This document shows, piece by piece, positions 25,147 to 33,202 of a stretch of 64,000 nt of DNA (within the stretch, counting starts at the first letter, position 1; each line of letters opens with the position of its first letter). Source of the DNA: JADYZU01 sp964540965 (GTDB lineage Bacteria; Pseudomonadota; Alphaproteobacteria; Rhodobacterales; Rhodobacteraceae); contig CAZIOT010000001.1 in the NCBI GenBank assembly GCA_964540965.1, positions 1 to 64,000 on the forward strand. The letters are read 5' to 3'. The translations under genes and the position numbers were made by a program. The notes under the pieces are model-generated. The model made no database searches, was not told where the DNA came from, and worked only from the letters and a program-made list of their open reading frames with translations.

Positions 25147-25542
25147 TCAGAACAGGCCCAGGACCAGCCCGATGGCCCCGCAGCCCAGGATCGCATAGCC
25201 GCCGTCCAGAACCGTCAGCATCGGCTTGCGCGCCGAATAGGCATAGTCCATCGCCAGCCAGGGCGTGATGAAGAACACCCCGACGCCAAGCCCGGACAGC
25301 AGGGCCTTGCCCGGCGCATCGATGCCCGACATGACGAAGATGTGCCGCATGAATCCCGCGACCAGGATCATGGCGATACCCGACACCACAAACGGCATCA
25401 TGCTGCCGCTACCCGCCGGCTTGCCCTCGGCATCCAGCGGAATCTCGGCCGCTGCCAGCCAGGGCCGCGACAGCCCGATATACCACGCGGCGCCCACGGC
25501 GAATCCCGCCAGCGCCGCCACCAGAACAGCAACTATCCCCAT
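25147..25542 (-). CDS. DUF1761 family membrane protein
   Basis: A 131-residue inner-membrane protein with four predicted helices. The family signature AAWYIGLSRPWL after the first helix and the SGIAMILVAGFMRHIF and FFITPWLAMDYAYSARKP segments fit DUF1761, whose function is unknown. The start at 25542 (MGIVAVLVAAL) is chosen over upstream in-frame starts because the membrane helix begins there and GGACGG is nearby. It is separated by 56 bp from the EVE-domain gene upstream on the same strand. Confidence 0.85.
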   Translation of the reverse strand: MGIVAVLVAALAGFAVGAAWYIGLSRPWLAAAEIPLDAEGKPAGSGSMMPFVVSGIAMILVAGFMRHIFVMSGIDAPGKALLSGLGVGVFFITPWLAMDYAYSARKPMLTVLDGGYAILGCGAIGLVLGLF

Positions 25543-25598
25543 GATCCGTCCCTCATGATCTGTTATTGCCCGATCATGCGGTGTTTTGTCGCGCTGCG

Positions 25599-26018
25599 CT
25601 ACGGCTCTGTGCCGCCCATCCCGCAGACGATGCGCCATTCGCGCCCGGTCACCGGCTGCACCGAAAGCCGTGACAGACGCACCAGCGCCATTTCCGCCAG
25701 ATCGGGATTGGCCTTGATCGCTTCAAGCGTCACCGGCCGGGCAAAGGGGCGCAGCGCCCGCACATCGACGCAATCCCAGCGCGGATCCTCGGTGGTGCTG
25801 TCGGGATGCGACAGGCCGCAGACCTCGACGATGCCGACGATCTCGCGCCCTGTCGACGAATGGTAGAAGAACCCGGTGTCGCCCAGCGCCATCGCCCGCA
25901 TATGGTTGCGCGCGGCATAGTTGCGCACGCCATGCCATTCGCCACCCTTGTCGCCAAGCGCCACCTGATGGTCCCAGCCGAACACATCGGGTTCCGATTT
26001 GAACAGCCAGTGCGCCAT
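25599..26018 (-). CDS. EVE domain protein
   Basis: A 139-residue EVE-domain protein (PUA-like fold, related to THYN1 and ASCH domains). Motifs are HWLFKSEPDVFGWDH at the start, WHGVRNYAARNHMR, GDTGFFYHS and VSRL-like tail VRLSRLSVQPV. EVE domains bind modified bases in DNA or RNA, and stand-alone forms are common in proteobacteria. The ATG at 26018 follows the YciI stop by two bases, so it is the last gene of tsaD-gpsA-yciI-EVE. Because tsaD modifies tRNA, a link to modified nucleotides is tempting but unproven. Confidence 0.9.
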   Translation of the reverse strand: MAHWLFKSEPDVFGWDHQVALGDKGGEWHGVRNYAARNHMRAMALGDTGFFYHSSTGREIVGIVEVCGLSHPDSTTEDPRWDCVDVRALRPFARPVTLEAIKANPDLAEMALVRLSRLSVQPVTGREWRIVCGMGGTEP

Positions 26019-26020
26019 GG

Positions 26021-26293
26021 TCAGATGACCTTCTTCCATTCCTCGATACGGACCTTGGCGAAAAGCCCGGCCTTTTCATAGGGGTCCTGCGCTGCCCAGG
26101 CCATGGCGGCGGCACGGTCGGCGACCTCGATCACCACCAGCGATCCGCACATCTGGCCGGCGGAATCAAGGAACGGCCCGGCCTGCGTCACCACGCCCGA
26201 GTCCTTGAGATAGGCGACATGCGCGTCGCGATTGGCAAGGCGGGTGGGCAGGTGTTCGGCCTTGTCGGTGCAGATCAGGGCGTAAAGCGGCAT
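26021..26293 (-). CDS. YCII-domain protein
   Basis: A 90-residue YciI-like protein with the dimeric ferredoxin-like YCII fold. The conserved histidine region NRDAHVAYLKDSG and the Asp-containing DPYEKAGLF motif are present. Function is undefined; members of the family act as small enzymes or accessory subunits. The start is directly adjacent to the gpsA stop (26293/26294), so it is in the same transcript. GpsA-YCII-EVE order is common in Rhodobacterales. Confidence 0.9.
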   Translation of the reverse strand: MPLYALICTDKAEHLPTRLANRDAHVAYLKDSGVVTQAGPFLDSAGQMCGSLVVIEVADRAAAMAWAAQDPYEKAGLFAKVRIEEWKKVI

Positions 26294-27232
26294 TCATTCC
26301 TCCTTCAGTGGTCGGGCCAGCAATCGGTGCATCGCATCCTGCACGCCGATCCGGCCATCGGCCAGCGCGGCGACGGTGGCGGTGACGGGCAGGTCGATGG
26401 TCAGGCTTTCGCCCAGACGCGCCGCGGCGCGGGCGGTCGGGGCGCCTTCGACGGTCATCTCCGGATCGGGCTTCTGGCCGCGGCCCAAAGCCTCGCCAAA
26501 GCGATAGTTGCGCGACTGGTCCGACGTGCAGGTCAGCACCAGATCGCCAAAGCCCGACAGGCCGGCCAAAGTCTCCTCGCGCCCGCCCAAAGCGGTCGCG
26601 ATCCGCCGCATCTCGGCAAAGCCGCGGGTCATAAGCGCGGCGCGGGCGGAATGGCCAAGGCCGGCGCCCATCACGGCGCCGCAGCCGATGGCGACGACAT
26701 TCTTCAGCGCGCCGCCCAGTTCCGCCCCCGTGACATCGGTGGTGCGATAGAGCCGCAGGCTGGGCGCAGAAAGGGTCTGTTGCAGCGCTTCGACCCTGTT
26801 TTCGTCGGCGCAGGCCAGTGTCAGGGCAGTCGGCAGGCCGCGGGCGATCTCTCCGGCAAAGGAGGGGCCGGTCAGGATCGCCGGCAGCGCATCGGGCACC
26901 GCCTGCGCGATCAGGGCGGTCGGGCCCTGCAACGTGGTCAGGTCGATGCCCTTGCCGCAGGCGACCAGCGCCCGCCCGGCCAGCGCGGCGGCATGATCGG
27001 CCAGCCAGCCGCGCAACACCTGCGCCGGCAGGGCCAGCAGGACAGTCCCGGCCGCAGGCAGGCGGTCCGACAGGACAACGCTGTCGGGCAGGCGCACGCC
27101 GGGCAGACGCGGGCTTTCGCGGGTGGTGGCGATCCGGGTCATGTCGCGCGCGACCAGCACCGGCGCGCGGTCGGCCAGCGCCACCGCCAGCGCAGTGCCG
27201 AACGCCCCCGCGCCGACGATGGCGATGGTCAT
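26294..27232 (-). CDS. gpsA: NAD(P)H-dependent glycerol-3-phosphate dehydrogenase
   Basis: A 312-residue cytoplasmic enzyme reducing dihydroxyacetone phosphate to sn-glycerol-3-phosphate for phospholipid synthesis. The Rossmann motif is IVGAGAFGTAL. LVACGKGID, TGPSFAGEIARGLPTALTLA and the catalytic-lysine stretch ELGGALKNVVAIGCG are typical, followed by LAGLSGFGDLVLTCTS. The ATG at 27232 overlaps the tsaD stop as ATGA. The length is slightly short of the E. coli enzyme but normal for the group. Confidence 0.96.
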   Translation of the reverse strand: MTIAIVGAGAFGTALAVALADRAPVLVARDMTRIATTRESPRLPGVRLPDSVVLSDRLPAAGTVLLALPAQVLRGWLADHAAALAGRALVACGKGIDLTTLQGPTALIAQAVPDALPAILTGPSFAGEIARGLPTALTLACADENRVEALQQTLSAPSLRLYRTTDVTGAELGGALKNVVAIGCGAVMGAGLGHSARAALMTRGFAEMRRIATALGGREETLAGLSGFGDLVLTCTSDQSRNYRFGEALGRGQKPDPEMTVEGAPTARAAARLGESLTIDLPVTATVAALADGRIGVQDAMHRLLARPLKEE

Positions 27233-28317
27233 GCCTTGGCCCCCTTCCGGCCGGATCCGAGCATCGCCGGCGCTGCCGCGTCAAGCGGCCAGCGCGGCCG
27301 GGCCGACAGGTCAAGACCGTCGGAACCGCCGGCCTCCATCCGCACGATCCCGGCATAGCCGATCATCGCCGCGTTGTCGGTGCACAGCGCCATCGGCGGC
27401 GCGGTGAACGCGACCCCGGCCCTGGCGCAGACCTGCATCAGGCGCGCGCGCAGGGCGGCATTGGCGGCGACACCGCCGGCCACGCCCAGCACCGGCCGGG
27501 CCGGGTCCTGCGCCAGATAGGCCGCAATCGCCCGCCGGGTCTTTTCGGCCAGCACATCGGCGACGGCGGCCTGGAACCCGGCGCACAGATCGGCGCGGTC
27601 CTGTTCGGTCAAGCCGCCCTGCACTGCCACCAGATCGTCGCGCGCCCGCAAGAGCGCGGTTTTCAGCCCCGAGAATGACAGGTCGCATCCCGGCCGGTCC
27701 AAAAGCGGCCGCGGCAGGGCAAAGCGGCGCGGATCGCCCGCCGCCGCCGCGCGTTCGACATGCGGCCCGCCCGGTTGCGGCAGGCCCAGAAGGCGCGCCG
27801 TCTTGTCGAACGCCTCGCCCGGCGCGTCGTCGATGGTGCCGCCAAGGCGGCGGAACCTGTCCGGCCCCTCGACCAGCAGGAACTGGCAATGCCCGCCCGA
27901 GACGAGCAGCAGCAGATAGGGAAAATCTGCCTCGCCGGTCAGCCGCGGCGTCAGCGCATGGCCGGCCAGGTGGTTGACGCCGACCAGCGGCAGGCCGGTC
28001 GCCGCCGCGATGCCCTTGGCGCACATCACCCCGGCCAGCACCCCGCCGATCAGCCCCGGCCCGGCGGTCACGGCGATGCCGTCCAGATCGGACAGCCGCA
28101 CCCCGGCCTGATCCAGAGCCTGTTCGGCACACAGATCGACCCGTTCGGCATGGGCCCGGGCGGCGATTTCCGGCACCACGCCGCCAAAGCCCTCGTGCAG
28201 CCCGGTCTGGCCCCAGACGACCGAGGACAGGATCCGCGCATCAGCGCCGCTGCCACGCACCACCGCGGCGGCGGTGTCGTCGCAACTCGATTCCAGGGCA
28301 AGAAGGGTCAGCGACAT
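27229..28317 (-). CDS. tsaD: tRNA N6-threonylcarbamoyladenosine transferase TsaD
   Basis: A 362-residue Kae1/TsaD enzyme that transfers the threonylcarbamoyl group to A37 of tRNA. The N-terminal LALESSCDDTAAAV, metal ligands His116 and His120 (NHLAGH), the phosphate motif LLVSGGHCQFLLV and LSFSGLKTAL are diagnostic. The frame is open far upstream but only as antisense of hemD, so the ATG at 28317 (MSLTLLALESS) is the start. It is divergent from hemD across 48 bp and heads tsaD-gpsA-yciI-EVE. TsaE is encoded at 10051-10518. Confidence 0.97.
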   Translation of the reverse strand: MSLTLLALESSCDDTAAAVVRGSGADARILSSVVWGQTGLHEGFGGVVPEIAARAHAERVDLCAEQALDQAGVRLSDLDGIAVTAGPGLIGGVLAGVMCAKGIAAATGLPLVGVNHLAGHALTPRLTGEADFPYLLLLVSGGHCQFLLVEGPDRFRRLGGTIDDAPGEAFDKTARLLGLPQPGGPHVERAAAAGDPRRFALPRPLLDRPGCDLSFSGLKTALLRARDDLVAVQGGLTEQDRADLCAGFQAAVADVLAEKTRRAIAAYLAQDPARPVLGVAGGVAANAALRARLMQVCARAGVAFTAPPMALCTDNAAMIGYAGIVRMEAGGSDGLDLSARPRWPLDAAAPAMLGSGRKGAKA

Positions 28318-28365
28318 GCGCGCGTCCGGTTGCGTCGGGCTGCAAGGCAGGTAACATCGGCACCC

Positions 28366-29082
28366 GTGCCAGACAATGCCGTGCCCGTTCCCCGACCCGT
28401 GCTGATCCTGACCCGGCCTGCCGCCGCGGCACGGCGGTTCCGTGCGGAACTGGGCGATCCCGGCCTGCCGATGATCGAAAGCCCGGCGCTGTCGATTCGG
28501 CCGCTGCCGGTATCCCGCCCGCCGGGCGATTGGGCCGGGCTGATCCTGACCTCGGAAAACGGCGCTGCGGCCGCGCTGCGCATGGGCTTTGCGCCCGGCA
28601 CCCCGGTCTGGGCGGTCGGCGAACGGACCGCGCAGGCGGCGACCGGCCTTGCCGCGACCGCCGCTGCCGGCGATGCCGAATTGCTGATCGCGCTGATCCT
28701 GTCGCGCCGCCCGGCAGGGCCCTTGCTGCACATCCGCGGCGAACATGCCCGCGGCGATATCGCCGCCCGGCTGACCGCCGCCGGCATCGCCACCGCCGAA
28801 ATCACCGCCTATGCGCAAGAGGCGCTGCCCCTGTCGCCCGCGGCGCTGGCGGCACTTGCGGGGAACGATCCTGTCATCCTCCCGCTCTTTTCGCCGCGCA
28901 GCGGCGCGATTATCCTGTCACAAGGGCCGTTCGCGGCGCCGCTACATGTCGCGGCGATCAGCGCCGCGGCCGCGGGGCCGTTCCAGGGGGTGGCCACCTC
29001 GGTGACGGTGGCGGCGGAACCCGGTCTGGCGGCGATGGTTGACGCTACGAATGCGGCAATCCGCCGGGCGCATGCGGGTTGA
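28366..29082 (+). CDS. hemD: Uroporphyrinogen-III synthase
   Basis: About 238 residues of the HemD fold, which closes hydroxymethylbilane with D-ring inversion to give uroporphyrinogen III for heme, chlorophyll, siroheme and cobalamin. Weakly conserved family features are LILTRPAAAARRF at the start, LILTSENGAAAAL, VGERTAQAATG and LFSPRSGAIIL. The start is uncertain: GTG at 28366, 28381 and 28399 are all in frame and no ATG is available; 28366 is chosen for its distance from the weak AAGGCAGG site. Neighbours mic60 and hemY on the same strand are the usual alphaproteobacterial context. Confidence 0.88.
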   Translation: MPDNAVPVPRPVLILTRPAAAARRFRAELGDPGLPMIESPALSIRPLPVSRPPGDWAGLILTSENGAAAALRMGFAPGTPVWAVGERTAQAATGLAATAAAGDAELLIALILSRRPAGPLLHIRGEHARGDIAARLTAAGIATAEITAYAQEALPLSPAALAALAGNDPVILPLFSPRSGAIILSQGPFAAPLHVAAISAAAAGPFQGVATSVTVAAEPGLAAMVDATNAAIRRAHAG

Positions 29083-29160
29083 GGCGGCGCGGCGCCGGGG
29101 CTAGCCTTGGGGTGCGCTTCGAGTCGGGATTGACCGGTCCTTGCGGCCGAAGGGGGACGG

Positions 29161-30279
29161 GTGGCGGAACCGGACGACAAGAGCGAAACGACCGTGGTTG
29201 ACGAGGTGACGGACGCCGACCGCGGGCCGGTGCTGATCGAAACCGTGGCGACGGACCTGCCGCCGCAGGAACCCTTGACCGGGGGTGTGCAGGACATCGC
29301 CCCCGCCCGCCCCCGCCGCGGCGGGTTCGTGCCGGCGCTTCTGGGTGGCATCCTTGCCGCTGCCCTGGGCTTTGCCGCCGCATGGTCCCTGCGCGGCCCG
29401 GTGGTGCCCGACCTTTCGGCCGCGCTCGCCACGCAGGAACAGGCGACCGCCGCGCTTGCCGCGCGGCTTGACGCCCTGCCCGCCGCGCCCGACCTGTCGC
29501 CGCTGCAAGCGGAAATCGCCGCGATCCGCGCCGATCTGGTCGCGCAGACCGATGGATTGCGCCCGACGCTCGACACGCTCGCCGCCCGTGTCGATGCGCT
29601 GGAACGCGCGCCGGCGCCCGATGGCAGCCTGTCGCAGACCGCGCTTGCCGCCTGGCAATCCGACATCGACGGGCTGCGCGCCGCGCTTGCCGCGCAATCC
29701 GACCGTCTCGACACTCTCGCGGCCGAGGCGCAGGCCCGGCTGGACGCCACCGCCGACGATATCGCCCAGATCGGCGCCGATGCCACCGCCGCCGCCGAGG
29801 CGGCCGCGCGGCGCGGCGCGCTGTCGCGCGTCCTCGCCGCGCTCGACACCGGCGCGCCCTTTGCCGATGCGCTGGCCGAGGCCGGGATCGAAGACAGCCC
29901 GCAGCTTGCCGCGCTGGCCGCCACCGGCGCGCCGACGCTGCCTACCCTGCGCGACGGCTTTCCCGCCGCCGCCCGCGCCGCGATGGCGGTGGCCCGCGAC
30001 GAGGGCCTGTCGGGCGAAAGCGGGGGTCTTTCGGGCTTCCTGCGCAGCCAGTTCGAAATCCGCTCGACCACGCCGCAAGATGGCGACACCCCCGACGCCA
30101 TCCTGTCGCGCGCCGAAGCCGCGCTGGACAGCGGCGCGCTTGACGCTGCCATGGCCGAGATCGCCAGCCTGCCAGAAGTGGTCCGCGCCGCGATGGGTGA
30201 CTGGCTGACGCAGGCGCAGACACGGTCTGCGGCCCTGGCCGAGGCGAACGCCCTTGCCGCCACCATGACCGACAACTGA
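29161..30279 (+). CDS. Mitofilin/Mic60-like membrane protein
   Basis: A 372-residue protein with a Pro/acidic cytoplasmic N-terminus, one membrane helix at about residues 57-76 (FVPALLGGILAAALGFAAAW) and a long Ala-rich coiled coil (about 85-225). The C-terminal part includes FPAAARAAMAVARDEG and the mitofilin-type signature around residues 290-360. Alphaproteobacterial Mic60 shapes membranes, including intracytoplasmic membranes in phototrophs, and is regularly encoded between hemD and hemY. The start is a GTG at 29161 with a GGGGGA ribosome site. It is 10 bp from hemY. Confidence 0.85.
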   Translation: MAEPDDKSETTVVDEVTDADRGPVLIETVATDLPPQEPLTGGVQDIAPARPRRGGFVPALLGGILAAALGFAAAWSLRGPVVPDLSAALATQEQATAALAARLDALPAAPDLSPLQAEIAAIRADLVAQTDGLRPTLDTLAARVDALERAPAPDGSLSQTALAAWQSDIDGLRAALAAQSDRLDTLAAEAQARLDATADDIAQIGADATAAAEAAARRGALSRVLAALDTGAPFADALAEAGIEDSPQLAALAATGAPTLPTLRDGFPAAARAAMAVARDEGLSGESGGLSGFLRSQFEIRSTTPQDGDTPDAILSRAEAALDSGALDAAMAEIASLPEVVRAAMGDWLTQAQTRSAALAEANALAATMTDN

Positions 30280-30289
30280 AGGCACTCCC

Positions 30290-31720
30290 ATGTTCTGGTC
30301 CGTCATCTACACCGCCGCCTTCATCATCGTCGTTACCGCGCTGACCTTTGGCGCGGCCTGGCTGACCGACCTGTCGGGGGGCGCCGTCATCTCGGTCGGC
30401 GGGGTCGAATTCACCCTGTCGCCGATCCAGATGGCGCTGGGTTTCATCGCGCTGGTGCTGGCGGTGATCCTTGCCATCCAGGTGCTGGGCCTGCTGGGCG
30501 CCATCCTGCGCTTCGTCAACGGCGACGAGACGGCGATCTCGCGCTATTTCACCCGCAACCGCGAACGCAAGGGGTTCGAGGCCCTGTCGGATGGCATGAT
30601 GGCGGTCGCCGCCGGCGAGGGGCGGGTGGCGCTGGCCAAGGCCGACCGCGCCAACCGCCTGCTTGACCGGCCGGAACTGACCAATGTGCTGGTGGCACAG
30701 GCCGCCGAACTGGCCGGCGACCGCAAGCGCGCCGAAGCCACCTACAAGGCGATGCTGGCCGAGGATCGCACCCGCTTTGTCGGCATCCGCGGCCTGCTGC
30801 GGCAGAAACTTGACGACGGCGATACGGAACTGGCGCTGAAGCTGGCGCAGAAGGCGTTCGAACTGCGCCCCTCGAACGAAGAGGTGCAGGATCTGCTTCT
30901 GCGCCTTCAGGCCGAAAGCGCCGATTGGGCCGGCGCGCGGGCGACCCTTGGGGCCAAGCTGAAATCGGGCGCCCTGCCGCGCGATGTCTATCGCCGCCGT
31001 GACGCGATCCTCGCGCTGTCCGAGGCGAAGGGCATCCTGACCGAGGAAAACTCGATCGAGGCGCGGGAGGAGGCGATCGAGGCCAACCGCCTGTCGCCCG
31101 ACCTGATCCCCGCCGCGGTGATGGCGGCGCGCAGCTATGTTGCCGCCGGCAACGGCAAGAACGCCGCCCGTGTCCTGCGCAAGGCCTGGGAGGCGCAGCC
31201 CCACCCCGACCTTGCCGCCGCCTTTGCCGAGATCGTCGCCGACGAGGCCCCCGCCGACCGCCTGAAACGGTTCGAGACCCTGACCCGCGTCAACCCCGAC
31301 CACCCCGAGACGCGGATGCTGGCGGCCGAGCTGAACATCGCGGCCGAGAATTTCCCCGCCGCCCGCCGGGCGCTGGGCGACCTGCCGGAAACCGCGCCGA
31401 CCGCCCGCAACCTGACGCTCATGGCCGCCATCGAACGCGGCTCGGGCGCCGAAGAGGCCGTGGTGCGCGGCTGGCTGACCCGGGCGCTGACCGCCTCGCG
31501 CGGGCCGCAATGGGTCTGCGACAACTGCCAGCACATCCACCCGAACTGGCAGCCGGTCTGTTCGCATTGCCACGGCTTCGACACCCTGTCGTGGCGCACC
31601 CCGCCGATGGCCGAAGTGGCGATGCCGGGAGGCACCGAACTCTTGCCGATCCTGGTGGGAAGCCCCCGCGACCTCGACCCGCCCGCCCCCGCCATTCCCC
31701 CGGACGGGACACAAAATTAG
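30290..31720 (+). CDS. hemY: HemY-like protein with TPRs and C-terminal zinc ribbon
   Basis: A 476-residue inner-membrane protein of the HemY (proteobacterial, not protoporphyrinogen oxidase) family linked to heme biosynthesis. Two N-terminal membrane helices (about 3-25 and 43-65) are followed by the family motif GDETAISRYFTRNRERKGFEALSDGMMAVAAGE in shortened form and a TPR solenoid. The C-terminus has a four-cysteine ribbon, VCDNCQHIHPNW and VCSHCHGFDTLSW (about residues 404-430), as seen in alphaproteobacterial members. A small hairpin (31741-31756) before the tRNA could end its transcript. Confidence 0.9.
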   Translation: MFWSVIYTAAFIIVVTALTFGAAWLTDLSGGAVISVGGVEFTLSPIQMALGFIALVLAVILAIQVLGLLGAILRFVNGDETAISRYFTRNRERKGFEALSDGMMAVAAGEGRVALAKADRANRLLDRPELTNVLVAQAAELAGDRKRAEATYKAMLAEDRTRFVGIRGLLRQKLDDGDTELALKLAQKAFELRPSNEEVQDLLLRLQAESADWAGARATLGAKLKSGALPRDVYRRRDAILALSEAKGILTEENSIEAREEAIEANRLSPDLIPAAVMAARSYVAAGNGKNAARVLRKAWEAQPHPDLAAAFAEIVADEAPADRLKRFETLTRVNPDHPETRMLAAELNIAAENFPAARRALGDLPETAPTARNLTLMAAIERGSGAEEAVVRGWLTRALTASRGPQWVCDNCQHIHPNWQPVCSHCHGFDTLSWRTPPMAEVAMPGGTELLPILVGSPRDLDPPAPAIPPDGTQN

Positions 31721-31761
31721 CCCTTCCCTGCTTCGGCCACCGGTGCTAATGCACCGCCGGC

Positions 31762-31837
31762 GCCGCATTAGCTCAGCTGGTAGAGCACATCATTCGTAAT
31801 GATGGGGTCGGGGGTTCGAATCCCTCATGCGGCACCA
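31762..31837 (+). tRNA. tRNA-Thr (anticodon CGT)
   Basis: A complete cloverleaf with encoded CCA. Acceptor GCCGCAT pairs with ATGCGGC; the D arm is GCTCAGCTGGTAGAGC; the anticodon arm is CATCA-TTCGTAA-TGATG, anticodon CGT; the T arm is GGGGG-TTCGAAT-CCCTC. It is the attachment-site tRNA of the downstream islet. Confidence 0.98.
31790..31835 (+). repeat. Left direct repeat, within tRNA-Thr
   Basis: The 3' half of the tRNA (anticodon arm to CCA) is repeated at 33238-33283. The first 27 bases (31790-31816) are identical to 33238-33264; the remainder is diverged but keeps the length and the final GGCAC. This is the arrangement left by site-specific integration into a tRNA gene. Confidence 0.85.
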
Positions 31838-31848
31838 CCTCCCCGCCC

Positions 31849-31896
31849 TTGCCAAATCACCCTGTCGCGAGGCATTATGTCGAACAAAAGTAGAAC
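31849..31896 (+). promoter_or_regulatory. Promoter with SOS box before the Panacea gene
   Basis: -35 TTGCCA (31849-31854), an 18-base spacer, -10 CATTAT (31873-31878), then GAACAAAAGTAGAAC (31882-31896), a perfect GAAC-N7-GAAC (the GTTC-N7-GTTC LexA repeat read on the other strand). The box would cover the transcription start. The start codon follows 23 bases later. Confidence 0.75.
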
Positions 31897-31919
31897 TTGA
31901 AGGCGGCAGGCATGAGGCT

Positions 31920-32471
31920 ATGAGCGGGCCATACGATCCGAGGGCAATCGCGAACCTCATGCTGGACGAGGCGGATCGGCGTGGCTGGAAGATCACTAAC
32001 CTCGCACTTCAGAAGCTGCTCTACTTTGCCCACGGCATACACCTGACCAAGACGAAGGAACCGTTCGTGTCGGGCTACTTCGAGGCATGGCAGTACGGCC
32101 CTGTTCACCCGGCTGTCTACCGGGCCTTCAAGCCGTCCGGTGCAGCGCCGATCAGCACCCGCGCGGTGGCCAAGGACCCGCTTACCGGCAAGACGCGTGA
32201 CCTGCCCAAGCCGACTGAGATTGGTGTGCTAGACTTGGTGTCAGACGTAATGCGTTCCTACGGGCATTTGCCGCCCGGTCGGCTCGTCGATCTTTCCCAC
32301 GCAAAGGACTCGCCGTGGTCGGTCGTGGTGGACAAAGCGCGAACAGATATTGCTTTTGGGATGCGGATACCGAATGATGTGATAATCGACCGATTCCGCC
32401 ACCATAAGGTGTCGGTCGGCACAAATCCTCGTGCAGGAGAACCGCCTAGTGACGACACTCCTTTTGCCTGA
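31920..32471 (+). CDS. Panacea (DUF4065) domain protein, SocA-type antitoxin candidate
   Basis: 183 residues. The Panacea domain covers nearly the whole protein: LQKLLYFAHGIHL (30-42), FEAWQYGPVHPAVYRAF (54-70) and LSHAKDSPWSVV (125-136). Panacea proteins act as antitoxins for many unrelated toxins, and the Caulobacter SocA member delivers the replication toxin SocB to ClpXP. The start is the ATG at 31920; the frame is open back into the tRNA, but only this ATG follows the promoter. The last 23 bases overlap the next gene. The SOS box upstream and islet location suggest a stress-linked defence or addiction module. Antitoxin function is inferred from the family. Confidence 0.88.
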   Translation: MSGPYDPRAIANLMLDEADRRGWKITNLALQKLLYFAHGIHLTKTKEPFVSGYFEAWQYGPVHPAVYRAFKPSGAAPISTRAVAKDPLTGKTRDLPKPTEIGVLDLVSDVMRSYGHLPPGRLVDLSHAKDSPWSVVVDKARTDIAFGMRIPNDVIIDRFRHHKVSVGTNPRAGEPPSDDTPFA

Positions 32472-33165
32472 CATTGACCTTGCGCGCATCGCGCCTCAGC
32501 GAGATGACATGAAGCGCAAGAGTTTGGAGCAGATGAAGGGCGGCTTTTCGTCCATCACCTATAACCCGGTGCGCGCCTGCTTCTCCGACATCTTGAACAT
32601 TCAGCCCGATCTCGACTTGGGTCCAGCCGAGCCGACGCCTTGGGCCGTGATCGAAGCCGAGTTGCGCAAGCGCAGCCGGTCGGACGATGAGTTCACCTTC
32701 AACCGGCGCGTTGCATTGGGCCTGCACGACTTTGCGGCGTCTGGCCGGGTCTATGGGCGGAAGCAGGAGTTCTTCCCGCTGTCGATGGGCATGGGGCAGA
32801 AGATCACCCTCTGGCTTCCCATGATTCTCGCCATCGACGAGCAGGCAAGCGCCCTGTTCATCGAGCCGCGCCGCACCAGAGGCTTGACCGCTGAGGGTCG
32901 CCGGTTCGCCTTCTCGATGATGCACGAGCGCATTCGGGCGGCTGACGAGGACTTTGCCGACGTGCGCTTGACCATCGTCCAGTTTGGCGACCCGTCCGAT
33001 GATCGGCGCGCAGTCAGGCTTCACACGGACGAGGGTGTCGAACGCTACTCGCGCGAGGAGTTGGAGCAGATGGTGGCCTCGACTTATGAGATGTGGCGCG
33101 AAGTGCTGGAAGAACGCGAGCGCAAGGCGCGCGGCCGTGCGACAGGGACCGGCCCACTGATCTGA
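32449..33165 (+). CDS. Unrecognised partner of the Panacea protein, toxin candidate
   Basis: 238 residues, mostly charged and soluble, with no membrane helix and no recognised catalytic motif. Noticeable stretches are SITYNPVRACFSDIL (36-50), FTFNRRVALGLHDFAASG (82-99), KQEFFPLSMGMGQKITLWLPM (within 105-125) and an acidic/basic C-terminal helix (EELEQMVASTYEMWREVLEE within 203-222). The GTG at 32449 is chosen because AGGAGA lies 9 bases upstream; a GTG at 32431 would add six residues. It overlaps the Panacea gene by 23 bases, so the two are coupled as in antitoxin-toxin pairs. By position it could be a SocB-like toxin or another PanT toxin; sequence alone does not show it. Confidence 0.7.
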   Translation: MTTLLLPDIDLARIAPQRDDMKRKSLEQMKGGFSSITYNPVRACFSDILNIQPDLDLGPAEPTPWAVIEAELRKRSRSDDEFTFNRRVALGLHDFAASGRVYGRKQEFFPLSMGMGQKITLWLPMILAIDEQASALFIEPRRTRGLTAEGRRFAFSMMHERIRAADEDFADVRLTIVQFGDPSDDRRAVRLHTDEGVERYSREELEQMVASTYEMWREVLEERERKARGRATGTGPLI

Positions 33166-33202
33166 TGTGCCCTTGCAACTTGGCAGATAGCCTACTGACA
33201 TC

